From Bacteroides sp. (GTDB lineage: Bacteria > Bacteroidota > Bacteroidia > Bacteroidales > Bacteroidaceae): a stretch of 11,345 nt of DNA. The translations under genes were made by a program, and so were the position numbers. Below are positions 1-8,482 of this stretch, piece after piece (position 1 is the first letter of the stretch; each line of letters begins with the position of its first letter). Location: the NCBI GenBank assembly GCA_017556595.1, contig JAFYML010000325.1, positions 1-11,345 of the forward strand. Direction: 5' to 3'. The notes under the pieces were generated by a model that worked only from the letters and a program-made list of their open reading frames with translations, did no database searches and was not told where the DNA came from.

Positions 1-511
1 ACATACTATTACGATAAGAACCATCTTCCATAATTGCTTCGTTCACAACGTCCCAACCCAAAATTTTACCTTTATAGCGTTGAACAACAGTTGTGATGTG
101 TTCCTTCATATTTTGCTTCAAAACTTCAGCCGATACATCTTTGCCATCTTCGTCTTGCCACATCCAAGGTGCACATTGTGAGTGCCAAATCAAGCAGTGA
201 CCAGTAATTGTAATGTTATTATCAACACCAAATTGCACCAATTTATCTGCATCTTCGAAAGTATATTTATCCTTTTCTGGGTGAATTTCTTCACACTTCA
301 TACAGTTTTCAGGAACAATGGCATTGAAATGCTTCTTCACAATTTCCAATGAAGCAGTGTCACGACCAGACGATTGGTTTACGTTCAATGCTGTACCAAC
401 AAGGAATTTATCACCCAATACATCTTTCAATCCCAATTCTTTAGCTGGCTGAGAGCCACCACATGCTACCAACATAGAAGCGGTAGCCAATACACCAAAT
501 AATCTCTTCAT
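1..511 (-). CDS. GH10 endo-1,4-beta-xylanase, lipoprotein (3' end outside window)
   Basis: This is the first 170 residues of a GH10 xylanase, which hydrolyses internal beta-1,4-xylosidic bonds. The start at 511 gives MKRLFGVLATASMLVACGG, a lipoprotein signal with lipobox LVAC and lipidated Cys17. The residues after it (GGSQPAKELG) are not acid-rich, so a periplasm-facing anchor is more likely than surface display. GH10 hallmarks seen in order are KFLVGTALN (about residues 36-44), FNAIVPENCMK (residues 64-74), the GHCLIWHSQ strand, and GWDVVNEAI, whose Glu158 is the expected acid/base. The nucleophile Glu lies beyond position 1. Unlike the other GH10 here, nothing interrupts the stretch between GHCLIWH and the acid/base. 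It starts 36 bp after the GH43-GH8 gene with no visible promoter, so it is probably the third gene of that operon. I am confident of the family; the likely substrate is imported xylo-oligosaccharide. Confidence 0.93.
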   Translation of the reverse strand, partial: MKRLFGVLATASMLVACGGSQPAKELGLKDVLGDKFLVGTALNVNQSSGRDTASLEIVKKHFNAIVPENCMKCEEIHPEKDKYTFEDADKLVQFGVDNNITITGHCLIWHSQCAPWMWQDEDGKDVSAEVLKQNMKEHITTVVQRYKGKILGWDVVNEAIMEDGSYRNSM

Positions 512-547
512 AAAAATTACGTTTAATATATTAATTACTATTATTTA

Positions 548-3046
548 TTATTTTGCAGGTTCAATAACGCGGTAGTTTCCGCTAAGATGCATCAATGCAA
601 ACAAGTGCAACAAGCCATCATAGTATGCATCGAAATAGCCATCTTCGTAAGGTTCGTGCTTAGAGTTCCACATGTGAGCTACGAATTCATCAATCTTATC
701 GTGTGTAGCAACCAATGAAACAGCAGCAGCAGTAGAAACCAAACCTAAAGAGTGACGAAGTGCAGTATATCCACCAGCACCCAAGATACGAGCAGGCTTA
801 GTTCCATCTACGTTATATTGGTCAACAAATGTTTCAAGTCCTTGTGCATACAAGAAGTTTTGAATAGTGTTAGCATAGTTTTGTTGCCATTCACGATCTG
901 CACATGACCAAGAATAGTCCAAAGCAATATTCATAGGTACACGCCAAGAGTCGAAACGGAATGCATCACCAATAATGCCACGGCTACCTCTCAAAGAACC
1001 ATCGTAGTTGTTATAGTCAGGATTCAAACCTGTTTCAGGATGAATACTCTTGTGCAAATATTCACGGCTCTTAGCAGCACATTCTTTCCAGAAATTAGAA
1101 CGTCCGTCGTTAGCATATTTAGCCCAAACTTCATAGAATGCTGGCAAGTGATAAGAAGGGTCTGTGTAACTTCCACCCATTGGATCAGGAGTGAAAGTAA
1201 TCAATTGTTCATCAATATTGATAAATGGACTAACGTTGTCCATACCTGTTTTTTGCATTGAGCAGTTCAAGATACGTTGTGCTTCTGCCAAATAGTTGAT
1301 ACCGGTGTCATTACCCCAACGATTAGAAGCGAAAATCAACGAAGTTACATAATACAATTCACCATCCGATGCAGGGCCTTGCGAATTACGTGTTCCGTCT
1401 GTTTTACAGCTCCAAGCAAAATAACCTTCGTGTGTACCCTCTTGGTGTTGCATATACTTAACAGCCCAACGCCACAAGCGGTCGAAAATATCTTTCTTAT
1501 CCAATTGTACAGCAATCATCATACCATACGACATACCCTCTGTACGCACATCGTTGTTCTTGACGTCGCTAATATAGGCCATATCATCACCAACTTCGAA
1601 GTAGACTCTGTTTTGACCATAGAACAAGCTATCGAAAACTGCATTCAACTTTGCATCGATATCCGCTTGCTTGTAACCTAATTCAGCCAACAAGTTACGA
1701 TATTTACCTGTTTGAAGGCCACCTGCTGTCCAAGGTTTTGCATCAAAAATCATCCAATCTACTTCTGCTTGACCACTCTTTAACGTTACTTTCAAATCTT
1801 GCAAGCCTGTAGGCGATTTCTTAACAGGAGCAGAAACAACTGCCCAATCATTGCTACGAGGAACTTTCACCGTTGCAATCGATTTACCACCGGCTACACT
1901 TACTTCTAATGTAGCACCCTTAGGAGCCAATACACGGAATTTTACTTGTTTAACTGATTCTTGACCAAATTCCACACGGTTATATCTTACCCATGCACCA
2001 CTCTTCTTGAACAATGTTTTCCAACCATCAAACTTATTAGCTTCGTTCAAATAAGCGATTGATGCAGTTGGTGCAATTTCATTATATCTATCAATTTGGA
2101 TTTGAGTTCTAGCATCACTATTACCTACACCACGCAAAGTAGGAATAACCTTAATGATAGTACCATCGGGGTTGAAACCGATTGTATCGATACGAGCCGA
2201 ACGGTTCTTATCAAATTCAGGTGAATAATCGTTGTGGTGGTAGAAAATATACCATTGACCTTTGTATTCTACGATAGAATGGTGGTTTGTCCAACAACCT
2301 GTAGGAGATTCATCCATGAACACACCCATAAACTTCCAAGGGCCCAATGGTTGGTCTGCCATACAGTAAGCCAACACTTCGGTAGAATCTTTTGCCCAAG
2401 GGAAAGTAAGGTAATACTTGCCATTACGTTTGAAAGGGAATGGACCTTCTTTCAAACCTTTTTGCGGCAAGTCGTTCACACGTTCAGGCTTAGTAGCAAG
2501 TTCCATCATGTTGTCTTTCAACTTAGCTTGTTGCACACCACCCCAGTAGATATATGCTTGACCGTCATCGTCAATCAACACACCTGGGTCGATACCCGTA
2601 ATACCTTCGATAGGTCTCCACATAGGGCGGAACGGACCTTCGGGAGAGTTACCCATAGCCACACCAATACCAAATCCTCTACCATTTGTAGGAGTAGATG
2701 GGAAATAGAAATAGTAACGACCATTCTTCTCTACACAGTCAGGAGCCCACATTGAATATGACTTAGGCTTTACCCAAGGCACATCGTCTTGCGAAAGAAT
2801 CATACCATGGTCAGTCCAGTTCACCAAGTCTTCTGAAGAGAAAACATGATAGTCTTCCATACAGAACCAATCTTGACGTTGTCCTTCTGGAGCTTTGATG
2901 TCGTGCGATGGATAGACATAAATCTTACCATTAAACACTCTTGCCGTAGGGTCGGCAGTAAATTGCCCACTGATAATGGGGTTTTGTGCTACCATTGTTC
3001 CCACGCTCAAAAGGAACATGCACAAAAATAACAATTTGCTTCTCAT
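548..3046 (-). CDS. GH43-CBM6-GH8 bifunctional xylan-degrading enzyme
   Basis: This 832-residue exported protein has two catalytic domains. Residues 1-20 form a type I signal peptide (cleavage likely after MVA-20) without a lipobox, so the product is probably soluble in the periplasm. Residues about 21-315 are a GH43 five-bladed propeller with expected catalytic residues Asp32 (TADPTA), Asp153 (GIDPG) and Glu200 (LKEGP). Residues about 316-436 resemble a CBM6-type beta-sandwich. Residues about 440-832 are GH8 of the reducing-end xylose-releasing exo-oligoxylanase type: RTEGMSYGMM carries general acid Glu503, DGELYY has Asp561, and AFRFDSWRVPMN carries the probable base Asp699. In known families GH43 removes arabinose or xylose from side chains or the non-reducing end, and this GH8 type trims xylose from reducing ends. 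The exact specificities here are inferred. It starts 32 bp after the CBM6-GH43 gene and is presumably co-transcribed. Both active sites appear intact. Confidence 0.93.
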   Translation of the reverse strand: MRSKLLFLCMFLLSVGTMVAQNPIISGQFTADPTARVFNGKIYVYPSHDIKAPEGQRQDWFCMEDYHVFSSEDLVNWTDHGMILSQDDVPWVKPKSYSMWAPDCVEKNGRYYFYFPSTPTNGRGFGIGVAMGNSPEGPFRPMWRPIEGITGIDPGVLIDDDGQAYIYWGGVQQAKLKDNMMELATKPERVNDLPQKGLKEGPFPFKRNGKYYLTFPWAKDSTEVLAYCMADQPLGPWKFMGVFMDESPTGCWTNHHSIVEYKGQWYIFYHHNDYSPEFDKNRSARIDTIGFNPDGTIIKVIPTLRGVGNSDARTQIQIDRYNEIAPTASIAYLNEANKFDGWKTLFKKSGAWVRYNRVEFGQESVKQVKFRVLAPKGATLEVSVAGGKSIATVKVPRSNDWAVVSAPVKKSPTGLQDLKVTLKSGQAEVDWMIFDAKPWTAGGLQTGKYRNLLAELGYKQADIDAKLNAVFDSLFYGQNRVYFEVGDDMAYISDVKNNDVRTEGMSYGMMIAVQLDKKDIFDRLWRWAVKYMQHQEGTHEGYFAWSCKTDGTRNSQGPASDGELYYVTSLIFASNRWGNDTGINYLAEAQRILNCSMQKTGMDNVSPFINIDEQLITFTPDPMGGSYTDPSYHLPAFYEVWAKYANDGRSNFWKECAAKSREYLHKSIHPETGLNPDYNNYDGSLRGSRGIIGDAFRFDSWRVPMNIALDYSWSCADREWQQNYANTIQNFLYAQGLETFVDQYNVDGTKPARILGAGGYTALRHSLGLVSTAAAVSLVATHDKIDEFVAHMWNSKHEPYEDGYFDAYYDGLLHLFALMHLSGNYRVIEPAK

Positions 3047-3078
3047 GATTAAAAAATATTATAGTTATACATTTGTTA

Positions 3079-5055
3079 TTATTCTCCATTTTCCATGCGG
3101 AAGTAATCCACATCTACATATCCGCCAAGTTGCTTCGTTGCATAGTTAAAAATAGCAAACTTACTACCCATAAACATACGTCTGTAGTCGAATACCATTT
3201 GGATAGGACGTCCCAATGGAATCCACTCCTTTCCATCCAAGCTATAAGCAAAAGTAGCTAAATCCTTATGGAAGAATTCACCTTCCACACGCAGATAAAT
3301 TACGTTTTGGTTAATGTTAATACGGGCCATCTCTTCTGTTAATACTTCGCGAATGGCATGTTTTCTCCGTTCAAACACAGTTTTTTGCTCGCTCAGCACG
3401 AGTTGTTTCTTCTTACCATTACATTCAATAGTCAGCACACCGCTATCTCCATTGAAAGCAGACAATCCGGCACGGTCACCATCCTTCATGCCTTTCAAAT
3501 CCAACTTCACAACTCCCGAGAATGTTGTACCCGGCATACGTTGTGTTAATGTGTTAGGAGCCATAAAGAGATTCTCTACAACGCGAGCTGTCTTCAATCG
3601 CATATAACCAGGACGTGCTTTCAAACTCCAAGCATCATCTATAGGGTTGTGATTCCATTGCCAATAGAGTGATAATTTATCCGAATCAAACTCATCGCTA
3701 CCACAAATGCCTGCCATTGTTGTATGTGGAATATCGGTATTGTTAGGAATCTTACCTTCTGCATCTCCAAGAATAGGCCAACCATCAACCCAATGGCAAG
3801 GCATTAAGCAGGGTGTACGTCCCACACCATTACGATCTTGGAAAATGATACCATACCATTCGCCATCAACACCTTCCACGATACAACCTTGTCCCACACC
3901 GCCATAATCTTCGAATGGCGTTTCCAAAATCACTTTCTTTTCGTATGGGCCGGTAATTTTATCAGCACGATAGCATACTTCACGACGTAAACGGCCGGGG
4001 ATACCCCAATCCATCGAAATCATCATCAAATAATACTTGCCATTGTATTTAAATGCTTGACTACCTTCCAACAAACCTTGTTCATCGGCATCACGTTCGA
4101 AGATTTTCATATCAATACCACCGGGCTTCACATCACTCAAGTCTTCTTTCAACTCGCGCAACTGGCCTGTACCATAGAACAGATACACTTTGCCATCATC
4201 GTCGAAAAGTAGTGAGGCATCATGATGGTGTACAGGGCGTGAAAGCAATGTCCACTCTCCGGTCGGGTCGGTTGTAGTATAGATAAATCCCTTACCTGGA
4301 GCACCATTGCAACTGAACCACACATAAAAGCGGCCATTGTGATAACGAATAGAAGAAGCCCATTGTCCCTTACCATAGGTTGTTTCGCCTATCAAGTCAT
4401 AGCGATCGCCATCTTCAATGCGTGGAAATACATAGCTTACAGTTTCCCAATGTTGCATATCTTTCGAGCGCATAATGGGGGCCCCGGGCATCAAATGCAT
4501 AGTAGTTGAAACCATGTAGAAATATTCCCCTGCACGGCATGCGCTCATATCGGGGACATCGGCATAAAGAATTGGGTTACGATAAGGCGATACATCTGTC
4601 AATTGCCAATAATCCAAATCAAACAATTGTCCTGCATCTCCGCGAAAGTAGAGATATACATCATGCACACCCTTAGGGCGAGTTATCAATTGAGCAGTAA
4701 CATCGCCATCGGTCATTCCTGCCTCAACATTAATCTTCGCAAAACGATTTTCACCAGGAGTATCTAAAAAGAATTCAATATAGCCATTGCCTTGCACATT
4801 AAGCAAACCAGCCTTCAACCAATCGGCCTTACCGCTATCGAAATTAACACCACCCAATTTCAACCAATCGCCATTGTGAATATCTGTGATGTTTTGATGA
4901 TCAATTTTCAAGCCATAGCTATCAGTCACAAACTCACCTTCGATGCGTTGATAGGGATTCAAACTAGCAATAGGATTTTGAGCAAATCCTATAGTTGTTA
5001 CCATACATAACAACGAAAGAATGAGTATTCTTTTCATAACAGAGAAGTGTTTCAT
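3079..5055 (-). CDS. CBM6-GH43 (subfamily 12-like) beta-xylosidase / alpha-L-arabinofuranosidase
   Basis: This 658-residue secreted glycosidase probably releases xylose or arabinose from xylo-oligosaccharides in the periplasm. The signal peptide ends near GFAQ (residues 23-26) and has no lipobox Cys. Two starts are possible: Met1 (5055) and Met7 (5037, MKRILILS). Both give a signal peptide, and no ribosome-binding site separates them. Residues about 33-152 are an N-terminal CBM6-like sandwich (RIEGEF to DLDYWQL). Residues about 158-445 are the GH43 propeller, with base Asp169 (DVPDMSA), pKa modulator Asp279 (HHDASLLFDDDG) and acid Glu330 (LLEGSQAFK). Residues about 452-656 match the concanavalin-like C-terminal sandwich usual in this subgroup (DEFDSDKLSLYWQWNHNP). 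It begins a likely enzyme operon, separated by 162 bp from the upstream gene, with a repeated motif in that gap. The GH43 family is certain; subfamily and substrate are inferred. Confidence 0.92.
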   Translation of the reverse strand: MKHFSVMKRILILSLLCMVTTIGFAQNPIASLNPYQRIEGEFVTDSYGLKIDHQNITDIHNGDWLKLGGVNFDSGKADWLKAGLLNVQGNGYIEFFLDTPGENRFAKINVEAGMTDGDVTAQLITRPKGVHDVYLYFRGDAGQLFDLDYWQLTDVSPYRNPILYADVPDMSACRAGEYFYMVSTTMHLMPGAPIMRSKDMQHWETVSYVFPRIEDGDRYDLIGETTYGKGQWASSIRYHNGRFYVWFSCNGAPGKGFIYTTTDPTGEWTLLSRPVHHHDASLLFDDDGKVYLFYGTGQLRELKEDLSDVKPGGIDMKIFERDADEQGLLEGSQAFKYNGKYYLMMISMDWGIPGRLRREVCYRADKITGPYEKKVILETPFEDYGGVGQGCIVEGVDGEWYGIIFQDRNGVGRTPCLMPCHWVDGWPILGDAEGKIPNNTDIPHTTMAGICGSDEFDSDKLSLYWQWNHNPIDDAWSLKARPGYMRLKTARVVENLFMAPNTLTQRMPGTTFSGVVKLDLKGMKDGDRAGLSAFNGDSGVLTIECNGKKKQLVLSEQKTVFERRKHAIREVLTEEMARININQNVIYLRVEGEFFHKDLATFAYSLDGKEWIPLGRPIQMVFDYRRMFMGSKFAIFNYATKQLGGYVDVDYFRMENGE

Positions 5056-5115
5056 GGTTATATTATTATTTAGATTACAAAATAAGCAAAAAATAATGAA
5101 TATTGCTTACTAACC

Positions 5116-5147
5116 ATGTTACAAAATCCTTTGTCAATGTTACAAAA
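5116..5147 (-). promoter_or_regulatory. Direct repeat upstream of the CBM6-GH43 operon, candidate regulator site
   Basis: The 11-mer ATGTTACAAAA occurs at 5116-5126 and again at 5137-5147, a 21-bp period (about two helical turns). A shorter TTACAAAA copy lies at 5075-5082, nearer the gene. The 162-bp gap (5056-5217) has no gene and no clear TTTG/TAnnTTTG promoter. It also has several A/T-only inverted repeats near 5150-5200, such as TTTTTTagccAAAAAA, which could act as weak terminators for the propeller gene. Two in-phase direct repeats ahead of an enzyme operon would fit binding by an activator such as a hybrid two-component regulator. That role is an inference. Confidence 0.4.
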
Positions 5148-5217
5148 CACGAAAAAACGCCTTTTTATCGCATTTTTTAGCCAAAAAACTTTTAAAACGG
5201 AGTGTTTTCAACAAATC

Positions 5218-6678
5218 TTACTTCACTTTAATAACATCGTTACTCCATACCCAATCACCCACTTCACGTGGTGCCAAATCGACTTCACCTGTAATCAATT
5301 CAGGGATATTATACGAGTAAAGCAAGTCGGTATAATAATCTTTAGGAGATTCTTGCGGTAGCATAAATGCTTTTTTCGGATTACCTTCAGCATCCATATA
5401 GCCAATATAAGGACGAGTATACAATCCATCATCTCTTCGGCTACTGAACACCATCCATCGGCCATTACTACTCCACGAGTGATAGCTTTCTGTATCTTCA
5501 CTATTCCATGCTGTCAAAGGTTTTAATTCGTTTGTTTGCATATCCAAACGATACAAGTCTGCTTCTTTATGCCATATAGAGAATTGACCATAATTACTCA
5601 AAGTAAATACCAAGCATTCGCCATTGGGCGATACGCGAGGAAACGAGACACTTCCGCCTTGTTTTTCGGCCGAATACAACGTATCTATCGCTTCACCAAA
5701 CTGACGTGTTTCCGGATTGAACGAAGTACGGCATAAGCTATAGCGTGCTTGTGCATAATCGTTAGGCATCTCCACCGCTTTAGAAACACAGAAATAAAGC
5801 CATTTCCCATCGGGCGAGAAGGTTGGGAAGGTTTCAAAACCGCCTTCTGTACTAAGGACTGGCGCTGAGATAATTTCATGCTTTTCCACATCGTAAACCA
5901 CTACATCCGATGCTTCGTCGTACACTTCAATGCGTTTCGGGTCTTTTGTATGAAATAATTGAAACGTTTTGTTGACCGAAAACGCCACATACTTACCAGA
6001 AGCATGCCACGATGGATAAACAAGGTTCGAAATAGTATGATCGGTTTTAGTATCTAACTTCTCTTTTACGCCATTGTTATAGACAAACGTTCCGCCACCA
6101 TGCGAACGAATATGAAAAAGCATTTGATTGGGATCTTGCATGCAGAAAGAGTGACAATTCACACAATTACCCATTCCTACCCTATTCACATAAATAGCCT
6201 TTTCTTCGTAGTTTTCTAAATTACGTTGATAGATACCCATTTTTGCCCATAGGCTATATCCGGGTGCAATCAAACGATAGGCTAAATGAGAATCAATAGG
6301 CTCATTGGCTATATACATAACAAATGGACGATAGGCCACCCAATCATCGGCCTCCTTACGGCAAACAACCAAACTCAACGAATCGCCTTTATGGCGTGAC
6401 AACATCTCTTTCCAACGTTTTGGAGGAATCGCGAAATTTCCGTTATTACCTTTAATAGTCAAGGTATCAACACCATCGGCTATCAATAAGGCCGCATCTT
6501 CAACATCTGCATCTAACATAAAATTCAGAGGAGCAATATTTACCGGAATTGTCACATCGCGATAATCGGGATAGATTGGAGCATCCTCATCACTAAATTG
6601 AGCGATGGAAATACGTTCAGAACAGCTACTTACAAAAATCAGTAAGCAAAAGGATATAAATAGGTTTTTCATCTTCAT
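5218..6678 (-). CDS. PD40/TolB-like beta-propeller lipoprotein with CxxCH haem-binding motif
   Basis: This 486-residue lipoprotein has unknown function. Its signal peptide ends in the lipobox VSSC, with Cys19 lipidated. Residues about 35-140 look like a beta-rich N-terminal domain. GMGNCVNCHSF then contains a canonical c-type haem attachment motif, Cys172-x-x-Cys175-His176. From about residue 220 there are at least four PD40/WD40-like blade motifs: YPSWHASGKYVAFS, FPTFSPDGKWLYF, FPRVSPNGECLVF and YHSWSSNGRWMVFSS (near 221, 284, 346 and 399). This resembles TolB-type propellers, which usually mediate protein contacts. Haem attachment is an inference from the motif alone; the Cys pair could instead bind metal or form a disulfide. 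The gene starts only 6 bp after the membrane-protein gene, so the two are probably translationally coupled and act together. I see no carbohydrate-active motif despite the PUL context. Met3 is an alternative start. Confidence 0.85.
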   Translation of the reverse strand: MKMKNLFISFCLLIFVSSCSERISIAQFSDEDAPIYPDYRDVTIPVNIAPLNFMLDADVEDAALLIADGVDTLTIKGNNGNFAIPPKRWKEMLSRHKGDSLSLVVCRKEADDWVAYRPFVMYIANEPIDSHLAYRLIAPGYSLWAKMGIYQRNLENYEEKAIYVNRVGMGNCVNCHSFCMQDPNQMLFHIRSHGGGTFVYNNGVKEKLDTKTDHTISNLVYPSWHASGKYVAFSVNKTFQLFHTKDPKRIEVYDEASDVVVYDVEKHEIISAPVLSTEGGFETFPTFSPDGKWLYFCVSKAVEMPNDYAQARYSLCRTSFNPETRQFGEAIDTLYSAEKQGGSVSFPRVSPNGECLVFTLSNYGQFSIWHKEADLYRLDMQTNELKPLTAWNSEDTESYHSWSSNGRWMVFSSRRDDGLYTRPYIGYMDAEGNPKKAFMLPQESPKDYYTDLLYSYNIPELITGEVDLAPREVGDWVWSNDVIKVK

Positions 6679-6684
6679 TCCGGC

Positions 6685-8421
6685 TTAAAATTTAACTCCA
6701 TGATCATACAAATACTTCCAAAACGAACGCCCATAGTGCGAAGGCATTCGTCCGCTTTGCAAGTTACGATAGTGTTGCATCACCTTCTCGCCCACTCCGT
6801 ATGCTTTGCAACGCTCAGGGTCGCCTTGTGCTAACGAGGCCATTGCTTCTTGGAAGCGTTCGGGCAACGGTTCTTTGTAATGGGTTTGATGCCAATACAC
6901 ATACTCTTCCATGCTTGGCCAATCCAATGTGAGCAATAAATAGGCTTGATAAAACTGCATCGTCACTTTGTTTTCTGGATTTGCATCAAGGCTCTCACTC
7001 AAGTTCAATCCTAATAAAGTAACCAAATAGCTATCTTCTTGTGCAATGGATTTTTTCAAATCACCCAATTTTTTATCTGCATCCACCAATTCGGGATGAT
7101 ACAAGAAACGACGATACGCCTTTGCCTCTTGGCGATAAAAGAGTGTTTTTTCCAAAAACGAGATATATTTTTCGGCTACTTCATAAGCGCCCATGGCCAA
7201 ATTGTGTTGTATCATTAGTTGCAATGCTCTTGGGTGATAATCGCCCGAGGTTGTCAAATTTGCATCAAAAGCATTTTTCATTGCTGCGGCATGGCATCCC
7301 CACGATTGATAGACATATGCCGCCATCATCAATCCTGTACGAGTCTCTGCATCACGACCGGTCAACTCCATTGGCGGTTGCTGATTATACACAAACAATT
7401 TATCAAGCAACATATTTTGCTTAGCCAATGCCATGTTGAGATAGCTGATAAAGTTTACCGATTCGCCAGGATACGCTAGGTTAATTATCGCTTCCCAATC
7501 TTGCTGCTCGGTATAGTATTGTTGCTTGGCAATCTTTTCGTTCGATGCGGTATGTACCAAACCATAAAAGGATATTAATATATAGCAAGTGATGACGACA
7601 CCAGCAAAAGCAATAAATCGTTGAATAGATGCCTTAAATGGAATGTATTTCAATAAAACTGCCAATATGGGTAGCAACAAGAAAAGCCCCCATGCATACA
7701 ATTGGAAGTAGTAAGTAAATATCATGTCATAATACATCAACGGCATAATGGCAGTATGCCAATCTGCAACAGCGGCCGATTGATATGCCCATACCACCTC
7801 GAAAGCGACTACAGGAATATAAAGGATACTCAAATACCATTTAGATGTTAAACGAAGAGCATCCATCAAGATAGCGCCAAGCACAAACACCAAAGCAGCA
7901 CTACCAATAAACCAATATAAGAATGCACTGGATACCATACCAATAAGCCACTTCATCCACCAACGTTTATCTGACAAACTTGTATATGCCCACAATGCCA
8001 ACACCATTAGCAAGAAGGCAATATGCCCTTGGTAGCGATATAAGCTATTCTCCAACGAAAGCACCAAGAATACAATCGGTAAAAACGCCAAACCGCTTAA
8101 CGCAGGGCCTTTGTATAATTTACTGATAATCTGATAACTTCCCCACACTATCAAACCATAGCAAACTGTTGTAACCAAAGCACCAACATATGGAAGATGG
8201 AAGAATTGGGTCAGCAAACTGGCTATGAGATAAGCCCCTCCACCGGGGATAGCCAAGCGTTCTGCTATGACATTCCAGTCGTAGATAAACAAATTATTAT
8301 TTTCAAAAAGATAAAGATAAACTCCTTGGCGATAGTGCGTAAAGCAACCTACGCATACTAACATCAATAGGAAGATAACCAAAGACAAATTGTTCTTTAG
8401 GCAATTAACTATATTTTTCAT
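6685..8421 (-). CDS. Polytopic membrane protein with helical C-terminal domain (DUF6057-like)
   Basis: This is a 578-residue inner-membrane protein of unknown function, and I believe it matches the DUF6057 family. The N-terminal half (about residues 12-290) has roughly nine to ten hydrophobic segments, for example near 12-28, 60-98, 108-123, 132-147, 156-188, 197-213, 238-258 and 268-290. The first loop (about residues 29-58) is polar and contains NNNLFIYDWNVIAERL. The second half (about 291-578) is soluble and helical, with repeated Ala/Tyr/Leu-rich segments that suggest TPR-like packing. A polytopic core, a long first loop and a soluble tail are also seen in GT-C glycosyltransferases, but I recognise no GT-C motif and make no such assignment. 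It heads a two-gene unit with the haem-motif lipoprotein (6-bp gap) and has its own strong promoter. It is not a known xylan transporter type. Confidence 0.82.
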   Translation of the reverse strand: MKNIVNCLKNNLSLVIFLLMLVCVGCFTHYRQGVYLYLFENNNLFIYDWNVIAERLAIPGGGAYLIASLLTQFFHLPYVGALVTTVCYGLIVWGSYQIISKLYKGPALSGLAFLPIVFLVLSLENSLYRYQGHIAFLLMVLALWAYTSLSDKRWWMKWLIGMVSSAFLYWFIGSAALVFVLGAILMDALRLTSKWYLSILYIPVVAFEVVWAYQSAAVADWHTAIMPLMYYDMIFTYYFQLYAWGLFLLLPILAVLLKYIPFKASIQRFIAFAGVVITCYILISFYGLVHTASNEKIAKQQYYTEQQDWEAIINLAYPGESVNFISYLNMALAKQNMLLDKLFVYNQQPPMELTGRDAETRTGLMMAAYVYQSWGCHAAAMKNAFDANLTTSGDYHPRALQLMIQHNLAMGAYEVAEKYISFLEKTLFYRQEAKAYRRFLYHPELVDADKKLGDLKKSIAQEDSYLVTLLGLNLSESLDANPENKVTMQFYQAYLLLTLDWPSMEEYVYWHQTHYKEPLPERFQEAMASLAQGDPERCKAYGVGEKVMQHYRNLQSGRMPSHYGRSFWKYLYDHGVKF

Positions 8422-8451
8422 TATCGGGTGTTACTATTTTATTCTTGGGCA

Positions 8452-8482
8452 CAAAGATAGTGCAAGCCGAGTGGAGAACAAA
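8452..8482 (-). promoter_or_regulatory. Bacteroides-type promoter for the membrane protein / propeller operon
   Basis: Read on the minus strand, TTTG at 8482-8479 is followed after exactly 19 bp by TATCTTTG at 8459-8452. This matches the Bacteroidetes primary sigma consensus of TTTG at -33 and TAnnTTTG at -7. The expected transcription start lies near 8447-8445, giving a leader of about 25 nt before the ATG at 8421. A/T-rich DNA, including the 14-bp palindrome at 8481-8494, sits at and just upstream of the -33 box and could act like an UP element. The good consensus suggests basal expression that may not depend on a PUL regulator. Confidence 0.75.

Noticed and set aside
512..547. Promoter for the left GH10 gene
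   Set aside because: The 36-bp gap is A/T-rich but lacks a TTTG/TAnnTTTG pair at the right spacing; co-transcription with the GH43-GH8 gene is simpler.
1040..2755. Several plus-strand open frames opposite the GH43-GH8 gene
   Set aside because: They are antisense to a gene with intact catalytic motifs across its whole length, and none has protein-like domains.
2931..3113. Minus-strand 60-residue frame bridging the two GH43 genes
   Set aside because: It overlaps the signal peptide region of one gene and the end of the other in a different frame and has no recognisable features.
4149..4376. Minus-strand 75-residue frame inside the CBM6-GH43 gene
   Set aside because: It is an alternative frame of a gene whose own frame shows GH43 catalytic motifs across this interval.
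6685..8421. GT-C glycosyltransferase assignment for the membrane protein
   Set aside because: Topology is compatible, but no family motif is visible by eye. A profile search or structural comparison would be needed, so only the topology is reported.
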